A stretch of 64,000 bases of DNA from Candidatus Sulfotelmatobacter sp. (lineage in GTDB: Bacteria; Acidobacteriota; Terriglobia; Terriglobales; Acidobacteriaceae): contig JAOAPI010000150.1 in the NCBI GenBank assembly GCA_025462865.1, positions 62,001 through 126,000 of the forward strand, written 5' to 3'. Shown in pieces: positions 9,399-17,608 of the stretch. The notes under the pieces were generated by a model. That model saw nothing but the letters and a program-made list of their open reading frames with translations. It ran no database searches and was not told the origin of the DNA. Position 1 is the first letter of the stretch, and each line of letters begins with the position of its first letter. The translations under genes were made by a program, and so were the position numbers.

Positions 9399-11207
9399 AT
9401 GTCGAAGATACTGAAACCTAAAAGGCCGGACCGGGGGCAGCGCCACAGCGCCGCTTGGGGAAAGCGCCTGAGCATGCTGTTGCTGATCCTGATCGCGGAA
9501 GCCGCATTCGCCCAGCATGGGGGCAATGGTCGGGGAGTTGGCAAGTTCGCAGATGATCTTGCGCCCGCTGTGGCGCGAGCCCATCACGGTAAGGCCGGCG
9601 TCCAGACCGTAAGAGTTATCGTGCAATACCAGAACGTGCCTCAAGCGAGGCATGAGCGCCGGATGCAGGGTCTGGGCGCGCACCTGAATCACAGGCTTGG
9701 CACGGTGAAGGCGATTGCCCTCACCATTCCAGTCAGCGCACTACCTGCACTGGAAGCTGACCCCGAGATTCTCTCCGTAAGCATCGACCATCCGCTGAAT
9801 GGGGCGGACGATTATACGGACGCGGCAGCTAACGTTAGCGCTGCCTGGAATGCTGGATTCACCGGCACTGGAGTCGGCGTCGCGGTGATTGATAGCGGCA
9901 TCAACGATAGTCACGCCGACTTGTGGGATTCAACCCAGTCGTATTCGCGGGTGGTTTATCGCCAGGACTTTACTGGCACGGCAACTTCAAACGCGAATGG
10001 GGCGCGATATGACTTGTACGGACACGGGACCCACGTTGCCGGCATTATCGGCGGCAACGGCTACCTTTCGGCGGGACGGTTTGCCGGCGTAGCTCCCAGT
10101 GTTAACTTCGTTGATCTGCGCGCGCTCGATGCCAACGGCTCCGGCAGCGACGGCAGCGTAATCGCGGCTATCCAAGAAGCGATTGCGTTGAAAGATACCT
10201 ACAACATTCGCGTCATCAACCTGTCGTTGGGACGCGGCATCCCTATCAGCTACACGCAAGATCCTTTGTGCCAAGCGGTGGAAGCCGCCTGGAAAAGCGG
10301 GATCGTGGTGGTAGTGGCGGCAGGCAACTATGGCCGTTTGAGCGTCAACGGCAGCAACGGCTTCGGAACGATCACGGCGCCAGGAAACGATCCCTTTGTC
10401 CTGACCGTGGGCGCGATGAAGTCCATGAACACGTACGCTCGCGTCGACGACCAGAAAGCCAGCTTCAGTTCCAAGGGGCCCACTACCTACGATCACGTGG
10501 TAAAACCCGATATGGTGGCTTCTGGAAATGCTGTCGTTTCGCTCGCGGCTACTGGCGCAATGTTGGAGGCAACATATCCGCAGGCGCTGGTTGCGGGGAC
10601 TGACGGGAACAACGAATATTTCACGCTTAGCGGCACCAGCATGGCAACGCCGGCAGTCAGCGGCGCCGTGGCCCTGATGCTGCAAGAAGATAGCTCGTTG
10701 ACTCCCGACCAAGTGAAGGCGCGGTTGATGAAAACGGCATACAAACGATTTCCTCAATCGTCCATCTCTTCAGTGCCGCATTTAGGGCGAACCTTCACCG
10801 AGTTCTATGACCTTCTGTCGATAGGTGCCGGCTACCTGGATGTACAGGCGGCGCTGGCTAACAACGATCGGGCACCGGGAACAGTCGGATCCGCTCTGTC
10901 GCCATCGGCAGTTTACAACTCGGTAACGCATACCGTCTCATTGAGCAACGGAAACTCGGTGGTTCTGCCCAACTCCGTGGTTTGGGGGACATCGGTGGTT
11001 TGGGGAACATCGGTGGTTTGGGGCGCGAACGTAAATGGCAGCTCCGTGGTCTGGGGTTGCTCGCTTCCCTGGAATGACAACATGCTGAGCGCCTTCAGTG
11101 TGGTTTGGGGCGCGAGCACGGGCACTTCAGCCACCAGCGTGGTTTGGGGTGCGTCAGACTTGGCTAGCAACAGTGCGTTCTCCGATGCAGGAGACGATGA
11201 ACAGTAA
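9399..11207 (+). CDS. Secreted subtilisin-like serine protease (S8) with SVVWG-repeat tail
   Basis: This 602-residue protein starts at an ATG preceded by GAAGGG. An N-terminal hydrophobic segment (MLLLILIAEAAFA) is a likely signal peptide. A propeptide of roughly 100 residues resembling inhibitor I9 follows. The catalytic domain has Asp165 (VAVIDSG), His212 (GHGTHVAG) and Ser414 (GTSMATP), plus AAGN for the oxyanion Asn, so it should be active. After the catalytic domain, residues about 526-584 carry six SVVWG motifs; the last ~18 residues are acidic and Ser/Asp-rich. A membrane-protein gene starts 33 bp downstream with its own AGAGAGGAG site, so the two are probably co-transcribed. What the tail does is unknown. 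Confidence 0.93.
   Translation: MSKILKPKRPDRGQRHSAAWGKRLSMLLLILIAEAAFAQHGGNGRGVGKFADDLAPAVARAHHGKAGVQTVRVIVQYQNVPQARHERRMQGLGAHLNHRLGTVKAIALTIPVSALPALEADPEILSVSIDHPLNGADDYTDAAANVSAAWNAGFTGTGVGVAVIDSGINDSHADLWDSTQSYSRVVYRQDFTGTATSNANGARYDLYGHGTHVAGIIGGNGYLSAGRFAGVAPSVNFVDLRALDANGSGSDGSVIAAIQEAIALKDTYNIRVINLSLGRGIPISYTQDPLCQAVEAAWKSGIVVVVAAGNYGRLSVNGSNGFGTITAPGNDPFVLTVGAMKSMNTYARVDDQKASFSSKGPTTYDHVVKPDMVASGNAVVSLAATGAMLEATYPQALVAGTDGNNEYFTLSGTSMATPAVSGAVALMLQEDSSLTPDQVKARLMKTAYKRFPQSSISSVPHLGRTFTEFYDLLSIGAGYLDVQAALANNDRAPGTVGSALSPSAVYNSVTHTVSLSNGNSVVLPNSVVWGTSVVWGTSVVWGANVNGSSVVWGCSLPWNDNMLSAFSVVWGASTGTSATSVVWGASDLASNSAFSDAGDDEQ
10974..11150 (+). repeat. Six SVVWG-coding repeats at the 3' end of the subtilase gene
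   Basis: Six 15-base units encode SVVWG, at 10974-10988, 10992-11006, 11010-11024, 11043-11057, 11097-11111 and 11136-11150. The first three are in tandem with an 18-base period and a single Thr codon between units. The later three are separated by 6 to 13 residues. Codons differ between copies (gtt/gtc, tcc/tcg/agt/agc), so the protein motif appears conserved rather than freshly duplicated DNA. Confidence 0.9.
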
Positions 11208-11240
11208 GCCGTGGTCAATTAATTCAGAGAGGAGAAGATT

Positions 11241-11972
11241 ATGAATCGCAATACACGGCTAACGAAAACGTTCATCGGAGTGATGGTTCTGGCGGCGACT
11301 GCAAGTAGTGCATATGCCAGCCTGGCCAGCCACACCCTGCATACGTCTTATGCCCTGGCGATCCTGGCTTTAGCGGCGGCAACGTCGCGCATGAAGATCA
11401 AGCTGCCGGGCATTGACGGAAACATGTCAGTCAACCTGCCATTCCTGTTAATGGCTGTAGTAAATCTGAGTGCGATGGAAGCGGTGGTGGTTGCAAGCAT
11501 CTCAACGATGGTGCAGTGCTGGCCTAAACTGGATGCAAAATTCAAGCCGGAACAGATGCTGTTTAACGTCAGCATGATGGCGTTCGCAACCAGCATGGCG
11601 AATTTTATCTGGAACGCCGGATGGCTTGGAAAGGGCGCGTGGGCATCGGAACCTTTGATGTTGGCTTCCGCAACCGCTGCGTTCTTCGTGGGGCAGACGG
11701 CACCCGTGGCTGGCATCATCAAGCTGGCCGAGGGAGCTGCAATGCGCCGCATCTGGTTGGGGATCGTGCAACTGTCATTTCCCTACTATGTACTTAGCGC
11801 TGGAATGACCTCAATGGTGAACCTGGTAAGCCATCATTTCGGATGGCAGGCCGCCTTGGTAATCTTTCCCGTGATGTTTGGCGTCCATCTCTCGTACCGG
11901 TTGTACTTCGGACGAGCGGTGGAATCTTTACGCACTGCGCCGTTGGCAAGAACCGCCAGCGTAGGAGTCTAA
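11241..11972 (+). CDS. Multi-pass membrane protein, stand-alone homologue of the HD-GYP sensor domain
   Basis: This 243-residue protein has about six to eight hydrophobic segments and no catalytic domain. It aligns along its length with the N-terminal region of the HD-GYP-GAF-GGDEF protein at 2463: KLPGIDGNMSVNLPFLLM matches QLPAIDGTMSVNFLFILL, EQMLFNVSMMA matches VKVLFNVFGMM, and LSFPYYVLSAG matches WSFPYYLVGAA. Both also end in SYRLYFGR or SYRLYLGR. Here the chain stops about 14 residues after that motif. It starts 33 bp after the subtilase and shares its strand. I cannot name a function: it could be a sensor subunit, a partner of the protease or its substrate. Confidence 0.85.
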   Translation: MNRNTRLTKTFIGVMVLAATASSAYASLASHTLHTSYALAILALAAATSRMKIKLPGIDGNMSVNLPFLLMAVVNLSAMEAVVVASISTMVQCWPKLDAKFKPEQMLFNVSMMAFATSMANFIWNAGWLGKGAWASEPLMLASATAAFFVGQTAPVAGIIKLAEGAAMRRIWLGIVQLSFPYYVLSAGMTSMVNLVSHHFGWQAALVIFPVMFGVHLSYRLYFGRAVESLRTAPLARTASVGV

Positions 11973-12031
11973 GATAAGGTCGGCTACCGGATACCCGGTC
12001 GTCGACGGCACGAAATATTGGTAATCAACGT

Positions 12032-12063
12032 GGCGTTCCGGCCCAACCGGAACGCCATTTTTT
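12032..12063 (+). terminator. Rho-independent terminator after the subtilase/membrane-protein pair
   Basis: A perfect 10-bp stem, GGCGTTCCGG (12032-12041) with CCGGAACGCC (12047-12056) around a CCCAA loop, is followed by A and six T residues. It lies 60 bp after the membrane-protein stop codon. This is the cleanest intrinsic terminator in the window. Confidence 0.9.
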
Positions 12064-12164
12064 CGTCTCGCACCGCTCGGGGCGGGATGCTTGCAACGGA
12101 CAGGAATTGGACAACCTGGTGACAATTTCTTGACAACCTCGAAAAGACGGCAGCCTAGTATTGC

Positions 12165-12199
12165 GACCATCCGAAGTCGGATAGTGAGGACCATCCGAA
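12165..12199 (+). repeat. 11-bp direct repeat upstream of the TIGR03118 gene
   Basis: GACCATCCGAA occurs at 12165-12175 and 12189-12199, 24 bp apart. The first copy also forms the inverted repeat ATCCGA-AG-TCGGAT. It lies about 60-90 bp before the start at 12258, where a regulator could bind. A TTGACA at 12130-12135 lies nearby, but its best -10 match (TAGTAT, 12156-12161) is 20 bp away, so a promoter is only tentative. Confidence 0.4.
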
Positions 12200-12257
12200 A
12201 CTCTCAGACAACGATTCGGGATTCCCACTCGCAATACATCACTAAGGAGAAAATCGC

Positions 12258-13277
12258 ATGCGGCGTCTGCTCAGTTGCAATCACGTCCTCACCTCGCTTC
12301 TGGGGCTTGTGCTGGTGTTGGCATCCAGCTCTGCCCTGGCACAGTATCAAGCAACCTATCTAGACTCGGATCTGTCGGGCAAAGCCCTGCATACGGATCC
12401 CCTGCTGAAAAATGCCTGGGGACTTGCTTACAGCCCAGGCGCAGCTTTTTGGATCAGCGACGAGGCTAGCGGCTGGTCCACTTTGTATGACGGTAAGGGA
12501 AACCCGCAAAGTCTGCAGGTGGTCATTCCTCCCGCCACTGGTACCGGGCAAGGAACACCCACGGGCATCGTCTACAACGGCTCGACAGAATTCAAAATTC
12601 GAAACTGGACGTCGGTATTTCTGTTTGCCACTCTAGATGGAACTATCAGCGGTTGGTCCGCATTCAATCCCAATGCGGCGCTCATCGGTGTAACTAGTCC
12701 GGGCGCGGTCTACACCGGCCTGGCCATCACCAGCAAGCCTTCGGGAAATTTCCTGTTCGCCGCCGACGCCGCCAACAATAAGGTCGATGTCTACGACGGC
12801 AATTTCAATCTGGTGAAATCCTTCACCGATCCGGCCATTCCCGCGGGTTTCGCTCCGTTCGGAATTCAGGACATTAAGGGCAAGGTTTACGTTTCGTTTG
12901 CCAGTTCGTCGGGTGGCACGGGTGGCTTCATCGATATTTTTGGCGAAGATGGCACTTTGGTGAGACATCTTTCGCACGGGGCACCGCTGAACCAGCCATG
13001 GGGTTTCGCAGTGGCTCCCTCAAACTTTGGTCCGCTCAGCAATACGCTGCTGATCTCGAATAATACGTCCGCAGGCACCATCAACGGATTCAGCCTTAGC
13101 ACCGGAAAGCTCGTGGGCACGATAAAGAATTCGGCCGGCACGCCAATCACGATCAAGGGATTATGGGGAATCGAGTTCGGAGGCGGGTCGTCAGCAAATG
13201 GCCAACGAAATCAGCTTTTCTTTACCGCCGGTCCTAACGACACTGATGGCTACTTTGGGTTGATCGCTTTCAAATAA
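12258..13277 (+). CDS. TIGR03118 family secreted protein
   Basis: This 339-residue protein has a clear signal peptide ending near SSALAQ. A six-bladed-propeller-like repeat structure follows, with the phrases NAWGLAYSPGAAFWISDE, PTGIVYNG and FATLDGTISGW that mark the TIGR03118 family. The family is exported and uncharacterised; some members in other bacteria carry a PEP-CTERM signal, but this one ends in LIAFK without it. The ATG is preceded by AAGGAG at good spacing. The gene stands alone between two terminators. Confidence 0.85.
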   Translation: MRRLLSCNHVLTSLLGLVLVLASSSALAQYQATYLDSDLSGKALHTDPLLKNAWGLAYSPGAAFWISDEASGWSTLYDGKGNPQSLQVVIPPATGTGQGTPTGIVYNGSTEFKIRNWTSVFLFATLDGTISGWSAFNPNAALIGVTSPGAVYTGLAITSKPSGNFLFAADAANNKVDVYDGNFNLVKSFTDPAIPAGFAPFGIQDIKGKVYVSFASSSGGTGGFIDIFGEDGTLVRHLSHGAPLNQPWGFAVAPSNFGPLSNTLLISNNTSAGTINGFSLSTGKLVGTIKNSAGTPITIKGLWGIEFGGGSSANGQRNQLFFTAGPNDTDGYFGLIAFK

Positions 13278-13279
13278 CA

Positions 13280-13342
13280 TTTTGCGCTCTGACGAGCGCA
13301 AAAGAACTAAAAAGACAAAGGCCGCCTTTCATGGCGGCCTTT
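13280..13342 (+). terminator. Two consecutive hairpins after the TIGR03118 gene
   Basis: TTTTGCGCTC/GAGCGCAAAA (13280-13303, loop TGAC) is followed by AAAGGCCGCC/GGCGGCCTTT (13317-13342, six-base loop). Both stems are perfect and end in short A/T runs, so they could stop transcription from either side. They begin directly after the stop codon at 13277. Confidence 0.75.
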
Positions 13343-13516
13343 GCATTGCACGCTACGTAGTCGGCGGCGGTGATGGCTACTCTCACGAGTGCCTTCGTGA
13401 TGCCAGGCTTTCCTATCGGGCAAGCCAAAAAATATGCGTTCCATTGTCGATCCGGGAGTTGCTCGTCCGACGAGTAAGTAGAGGCCCAAAGACGCCTCTA
13501 ACTGGACGACACAGCG

Positions 13517-13891
13517 ATGCCAGAAATATTCTTCACACGTGCTAAATCGGTCGGAGGAGCCGTTCTCGTCGGACTCGGAATTATTATTTTCTACGAGCAT
13601 CTCGGTGTGGCGGCAACGCAAGTGAGTCACCTCCTCGGTGTTATTCCTGGCCAGAGAGCAGGGATGTTATCCCTAATATTGGCGGCCACGCGAGTTTTGC
13701 GAGCCTATACCGCCGATCACCGGCAGTTCTGGCAGGGCTTGATCCAGGACGTGCTGGTATTGTCCTGGCCACTCGTGCTCGTTATGGCCGGAACCGTGTT
13801 ATCTCGAAATACTTCCGACGAAGTGGACGTGCTTGCAAAAAGAAATTGCGAAAGTGTCGATCTCGCCGCCGGTTGTTCGACGTCAAGGTAG
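13517..13891 (+). CDS. Hypothetical small membrane protein
   Basis: The 124 codons encode two hydrophobic stretches, GGAVLVGLGIIIFYEHLG near the N-terminus and VLVLSWPLVLVMAGTVL near residue 90, with a soluble segment between them and a polar tail. I do not recognise a family. No good ribosome site is visible before the ATG, and the preceding 175 bp hold nothing else I can support. The residue composition is protein-like, which argues for a real gene. It lies 35 bp before the first DGPF gene but has no obvious link to it. Confidence 0.5.
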   Translation: MPEIFFTRAKSVGGAVLVGLGIIIFYEHLGVAATQVSHLLGVIPGQRAGMLSLILAATRVLRAYTADHRQFWQGLIQDVLVLSWPLVLVMAGTVLSRNTSDEVDVLAKRNCESVDLAAGCSTSR

Positions 13892-13925
13892 ACGGCGGTT
13901 TAATCTCAATTAAAGGGAGACAGCA

Positions 13926-14351
13926 ATGCGATTCCTGGTGATGGTCAAGGCCACCAACGACTCCGAATCCGGCGTTATGCCCAAGCAGGAGCTTCTGGGT
14001 GAAATGGTGAAGTTCAATGAGGAACTGGTGAAGGCTGGGGTAGTCCTGGCCATGGAAGGGCTGCAGCCCAGCTCGAAGGGTAAGCGCGTCAGGTTCTCGG
14101 GAAAGAAACGAACCGTGATTGACGGACCTTTTGCCGAGACAAAGGAACTCATCGCCGGTTTCTGGCTCTGGCAGTTAAGGTCAATGGAGGAGGCGGTGGA
14201 GTGGGTAAAGCGTTGTCCAAATCCCTTTGACGGCAAATCTGACATCGAGATTCGGCAGGTGTTCGAAGCAGACGACTTCGGAACGGAGCTGACTCCGGAG
14301 CTCCGAGAGCAAGAGGAACGTCAGCGCAAGAGGATGGCTCAGAAAAAATAG
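13926..14351 (+). CDS. YCII/DGPF-domain protein, first copy
   Basis: This 141-residue protein has the DGPF motif in DGPFAETKELIAGFW and the N-terminal MRFLVMVKA strand of the YciI-like fold. It ends in IEIRQVFEADDFG, as in proteins next to ECF42 sigma factors. The molecular role of DGPF proteins is unknown. The ATG follows GGGAGACAGCA. A second DGPF gene and the sigma factor follow within 600 bp, all on the plus strand. Confidence 0.88.
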   Translation: MRFLVMVKATNDSESGVMPKQELLGEMVKFNEELVKAGVVLAMEGLQPSSKGKRVRFSGKKRTVIDGPFAETKELIAGFWLWQLRSMEEAVEWVKRCPNPFDGKSDIEIRQVFEADDFGTELTPELREQEERQRKRMAQKK

Positions 14352-14471
14352 TTGAAGGCGTGTCGATTTGTCGTCTCTCGTTCGACGTCCCAATAGAACA
14401 GCTTTTGATTTTCGAGTAACAGTGTCAGAAGAGTTCAGCTTGCAAACTGAAATACAAAAGGAGAAATGACA

Positions 14472-14882
14472 ATGCGATTCCTGATGATGGTCAAGCACGC
14501 GGAGAATTCGCCACCTCCGCCCCAAGAACTGATGGATGCCATGGCAATTCTCACCGAAGAGGCGATCAAAGCGGGCACCATACGCGGAAGTGGGGGCCTT
14601 GCGCCCACGGCGCAGAGCACCCGCGTCCGGCTTTCCGGTGGGCAGATCAAAGTCACCGACGGACCATTCACCGAAGCCAAGGAAATTATTGGCGGCTATG
14701 CGGAGTTTGAACTGAAATCGAAGGAGGAGGCCATCGAAGGAGCGGTGCGCTTCATGGAACTCCACAAGAAACACTGGCCAGGATGGGAGGGCGAGACCGA
14801 AATTCGCCAGGTTTTTGGGCCGGAGGACTTCGCGCAACCCTGCGGGGAAACGTCGCGTCCCTTGCAGAAGCAAGCTTCATAA
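14472..14882 (+). CDS. YCII/DGPF-domain protein, second copy
   Basis: This 136-residue paralogue of the preceding gene has MRFLMMVKHAEN at its start, TDGPFTEAKEIIGGYAEF in the middle and TEIRQVFGPEDF near the end. The ATG at 14472 is preferred over the ATG at 14466 because AAGGAG lies 8 bases before it and only 2 bases before the other. The sigma factor gene starts 47 bp downstream, so co-transcription is likely. The two copies differ considerably, so this is not a recent duplication. Confidence 0.88.
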   Translation: MRFLMMVKHAENSPPPPQELMDAMAILTEEAIKAGTIRGSGGLAPTAQSTRVRLSGGQIKVTDGPFTEAKEIIGGYAEFELKSKEEAIEGAVRFMELHKKHWPGWEGETEIRQVFGPEDFAQPCGETSRPLQKQAS

Positions 14883-14929
14883 CACCAGGCCTCACCCCTT
14901 GCAATGGCGGCATGAAAGTGATGTGATCG

Positions 14930-16213
14930 GTGGCAGTGACAGCCACCGACACACATCGCGCCATCGAGGCGGTCTGGAGGATTGAGTCTCCCAGGCTCAT
15001 CGCTGGACTTACGCGGATCGTTCGTGACATCGGGATTGCCGAAGATCTCGCGCAGGATGCTCTCATTGCCGCTCTCGAGCAGTGGCCGGAGTCAGGCGTT
15101 CCTGACAACCCGGCAGCGTGGCTGATGGCGACCGCGAAGCATCGTGCCATGGACCACTTCCGCCGAAACACCCGGCTCGACCGCAAGCACGAGGAGCTCG
15201 GCCGCGAGCTCGCGGCGAAGGAGAGGGCTGTGCCCGATCTGGATTCTGCTCTCGATGACGATGTTGGCGATGATCTGTTGCGCCTCGTCTTCACATCGTG
15301 TCATTCAGTGCTCTCGACCGAAGCGCAGGTTGCGCTCACGCTTCGATTGCTTGGAGGCCTGACCACCGACGAGATCGCGCGAGCCTTCCTTGTTCCTGAA
15401 GCAACCATCGCGCAACGCATCGTCCGTGCCAAGCGGACTCTCTCGCAAAAAAGTGTGCCGTTCGAAGTTCCGAGCGGGAATGAACTGGCGGCGCGCCTCG
15501 CGTCGGTGCTCGGAGTGATCTATCTCATTTTCAATGAAGGCTACTCGGCGACCGCCGGCGACGACTGGATGCGGCCCGCACTCTGCGAAGAGGCTCTGCG
15601 GCTGGGACGAATTCTTGCGGAGCTGGCGCCGCAGGAGCCGGAAATTCACGGTCTCGTCGCGCTCATGGAGATTCAGGCGTCGCGGTCCAAAGCAAGAGCC
15701 GGTCCCTCGGGAGAACCTATTCTGCTCTTCGATCAAAATCGCTCGCATTGGGACCAGCTTCTCATCCGCCGGGGCCTGGCAGCGCTCTTTCACGCGGAAA
15801 CTCTGGCGGCTCGGCAAGGTCCGTATGTACTGCAGGCTGAAATCGCGGCTTGTCATGCGCGGGCGCGCACTCCGGAAGAGACCGACTGGCCACGTATCGT
15901 TACGTTCTACGAAATGCTGGCGCGAGTTTCGCCGTCTCCGGTTGTAGAGTTGAATCGCGCGGTTGCGGTGGCGATGGCATCAGGGCCGGCAGCGGGACTT
16001 GAACTTGTCGATGCGCTGATGGCCGAACGTTCTCTCGAGAACTATCACTTGTTGCCGAGCGTGCGCGGCGATCTGTTGAAAAAGCTTGGCCGGTTTGACG
16101 AAGCCAGAGCCGAGTTCGGACGAGCCGCCTCGCTAACCCGTAACGCGCGAGAGCGGGAATTGCTCACCGATCGCGCGCGGGCATGCTCCGATGATTTCCC
16201 ACAGCCACGCTAG
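14930..16213 (+). CDS. ECF-type RNA polymerase sigma factor with long C-terminal domain (ECF42-like)
   Basis: This 427-residue protein is more than twice the length of a standard ECF sigma factor. Region 2 is near residues 10-80 (EDLAQDALIAALEQWPESGVPDNPAAWLMATAKHR in pieces), and region 4 near 110-170 has LRLLGGLTTDEIARAF and PEATIAQRIVRAKRTL. The remaining ~250 residues are an alpha-helical, TPR-like extension with YLIFNEGY and ELNRAVAVAMASGP. That extension plus adjacent DGPF genes is the hallmark of the ECF42 group, which lacks a standard anti-sigma factor. The start is GTG. No anti-sigma gene is seen. The gene converges with the OmpA-like gene. Confidence 0.9.
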   Translation: MAVTATDTHRAIEAVWRIESPRLIAGLTRIVRDIGIAEDLAQDALIAALEQWPESGVPDNPAAWLMATAKHRAMDHFRRNTRLDRKHEELGRELAAKERAVPDLDSALDDDVGDDLLRLVFTSCHSVLSTEAQVALTLRLLGGLTTDEIARAFLVPEATIAQRIVRAKRTLSQKSVPFEVPSGNELAARLASVLGVIYLIFNEGYSATAGDDWMRPALCEEALRLGRILAELAPQEPEIHGLVALMEIQASRSKARAGPSGEPILLFDQNRSHWDQLLIRRGLAALFHAETLAARQGPYVLQAEIAACHARARTPEETDWPRIVTFYEMLARVSPSPVVELNRAVAVAMASGPAAGLELVDALMAERSLENYHLLPSVRGDLLKKLGRFDEARAEFGRAASLTRNARERELLTDRARACSDDFPQPR

Positions 16214-16217
16214 AAGA

Positions 16218-16233
16218 AAAAGGCCGGCCTTTT
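16218..16233. terminator. Palindrome between convergent genes, possible bidirectional terminator
   Basis: AAAAGGCCGGCCTTTT is a perfect 16-bp palindrome lying in the 18-bp gap between two convergent genes. Its right edge overlaps the stop codon of the minus-strand OmpA-like gene. A-rich and T-rich flanks suit weak termination in both directions, though the hairpin loop would have to open at least four bases. Confidence 0.55.
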
Positions 16234-17074
16234 ACTGTTTGGCAACCTGCGCGATATCGTTTTTCAACAGATTGACTTCAATGCGTGTGCCGCCGCTGCT
16301 CTTGCTCCCGGCGGGGTTGCCAAGGGCAATCACATAGATGCGATAGGCAGGAATTTCATGATTCAGCACCAGGTAGCGCGCCACGGAGTCTGCCATCTTC
16401 CGTGAGTTTGCGATCGCGGCAGGACTCTGACCTGCAGCAAAGCCCTGCACTTCGATGATATAGCCGCGCTGATTCGTAAGCTGGCCAGCCATTTCATCGA
16501 GCGCCTCTTTCGCTTCTTTGCTCAACACAGTCTGTCCGGCCCTGAAGCGAATTTCGGTCTGCGCCCCAGACTTGTATTGATCGATGTTTCCAACCGCCTT
16601 CTCATCCGTGTCGAGGCGGGTATCGAGAGCCGTTGCTTTTTGTTGGGCCGCCTGGGCCTTGCTCGCAGCTTCCTGCGCGTGTCCATCCGCTACGCTTGCC
16701 TTCGCTGAAGCCAGCTGAATGCCTTGTTGGGCACGAGAGTCGACGTCTTTGATCATCTTGCTGTGAGTCTCGGTCAATTCTTCGAGCTCGTTGACTCTAT
16801 CCCGGATCGGCTGAACGTGCCGCTTCACATACGCTTTGCTGGCCATTGGGTGCAGCAGTAGAGCTCCGAGGCTGGGCTCGTCGCCATCCCAAAAATCCTG
16901 AGGGGCAGCTGGCTCTAGTGGTTCTTTTTCTGCTGTTGCCGCCGATTGTGAACTCGAAACAGTTTGACCGGTAGGCGTCGGTTGCGCAGTGGAACTCGAG
17001 TTGGATTGTTGGCCGAATGCGGCGAGTGCAAACATGGCAGACAAAAGCGGCGTGATGAACATCCGTTTCTTCAT
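16232..17074 (-). CDS. OmpA-family peptidoglycan-binding outer-membrane or periplasmic protein
   Basis: The protein has 280 residues. A signal peptide (MKKRMFITPLLSAMFALAAFGQ) is followed by a Ser/Thr/Ala-rich linker and a coiled-coil stretch of Ala/Gln/Lys-rich repeats at about 95-160. The C-terminal OmpA-like domain (about 170-275) has YIIEVQGFAA, NSRKMADSVARYLV and GTRIEVNLL. The start at 17074 is chosen over longer frames because AAGGA sits at good spacing and the signal peptide begins there. It is divergent from the export system at 17609. It probably ties the outer envelope to peptidoglycan. Confidence 0.85.
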   Translation of the reverse strand: MKKRMFITPLLSAMFALAAFGQQSNSSSTAQPTPTGQTVSSSQSAATAEKEPLEPAAPQDFWDGDEPSLGALLLHPMASKAYVKRHVQPIRDRVNELEELTETHSKMIKDVDSRAQQGIQLASAKASVADGHAQEAASKAQAAQQKATALDTRLDTDEKAVGNIDQYKSGAQTEIRFRAGQTVLSKEAKEALDEMAGQLTNQRGYIIEVQGFAAGQSPAAIANSRKMADSVARYLVLNHEIPAYRIYVIALGNPAGSKSSGGTRIEVNLLKNDIAQVAKQ

Positions 17075-17608
17075 TTCATTTTCCTTCTGAGTGAATTCCT
17101 TCAAGCTGATGGCCAGTGCTTGTTGCGAATGCGCAGTCCAGAAATTAATTCCCGCCTTAATTTGTTGCGTTATCAAGGGGGGAAAGTTGTTGGATACTCG
17201 CCAAAGCGCCGGAGACTCACCTCTACTGCAGCAACACATTGTAGCCCCGAAACGAAGACTTTCATCCAGAAAATTTCACGGGGACGGGGAACGCCCGTCC
17301 AGAGCGCCTTTCGGGCTAGTTTCAGTCCCGAACGCAACCGCTTTGGGGTCCAAATGCTCCTATAACCCAAACTATTCGGGAGGTTAAGCGAGTGGTTATG
17401 CGTTCCCGCATGCACTTGGCCGGGCAGCAAGGGCCAATCTCGGCCAACCGCCTAGCCCCGTCGTCTGTCCCCAAAGTCGCAACGTGGCATTGACTGAACT
17501 GTCCTATACTTGCCGCCATCCCTGACTATACTTGTTTGCCCAGCGGTGCATTATCATAGATCACTCCACCCTCTACTGGCCTCTCTGTTGCAAGGAGCAC
17601 TTATAAAA
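17075..17608. other. Divergent intergenic region with a spaced 9-bp direct repeat
   Basis: These 534 bp separate the OmpA-like gene (minus) and the export operon (plus). I see no convincing gene. CTATACTTG occurs at 17504-17512 and 17526-17534, 22 bp apart, so on the same face of the helix. Each copy contains TATACT, a good -10 hexamer, but no good -35 element lies 16-18 bp upstream of either. AAGGAG at 17592-17597 is the ribosome site for the adaptor gene. Confidence 0.45.

Noticed and set aside
9987-10757. 256-codon open frame antisense to the subtilase
   Set aside because: It spans the conserved catalytic domain on the other strand and shows no domain or ribosome site.
12130-12161. TTGACA with TAGTAT as promoter for the TIGR03118 gene
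   Set aside because: The 20-bp spacer is too long for a confident sigma-70 call; mentioned only as tentative.
13282-13545. 87-codon frame after the TIGR03118 gene
   Set aside because: It reads through the two terminator hairpins and has no protein-like character.
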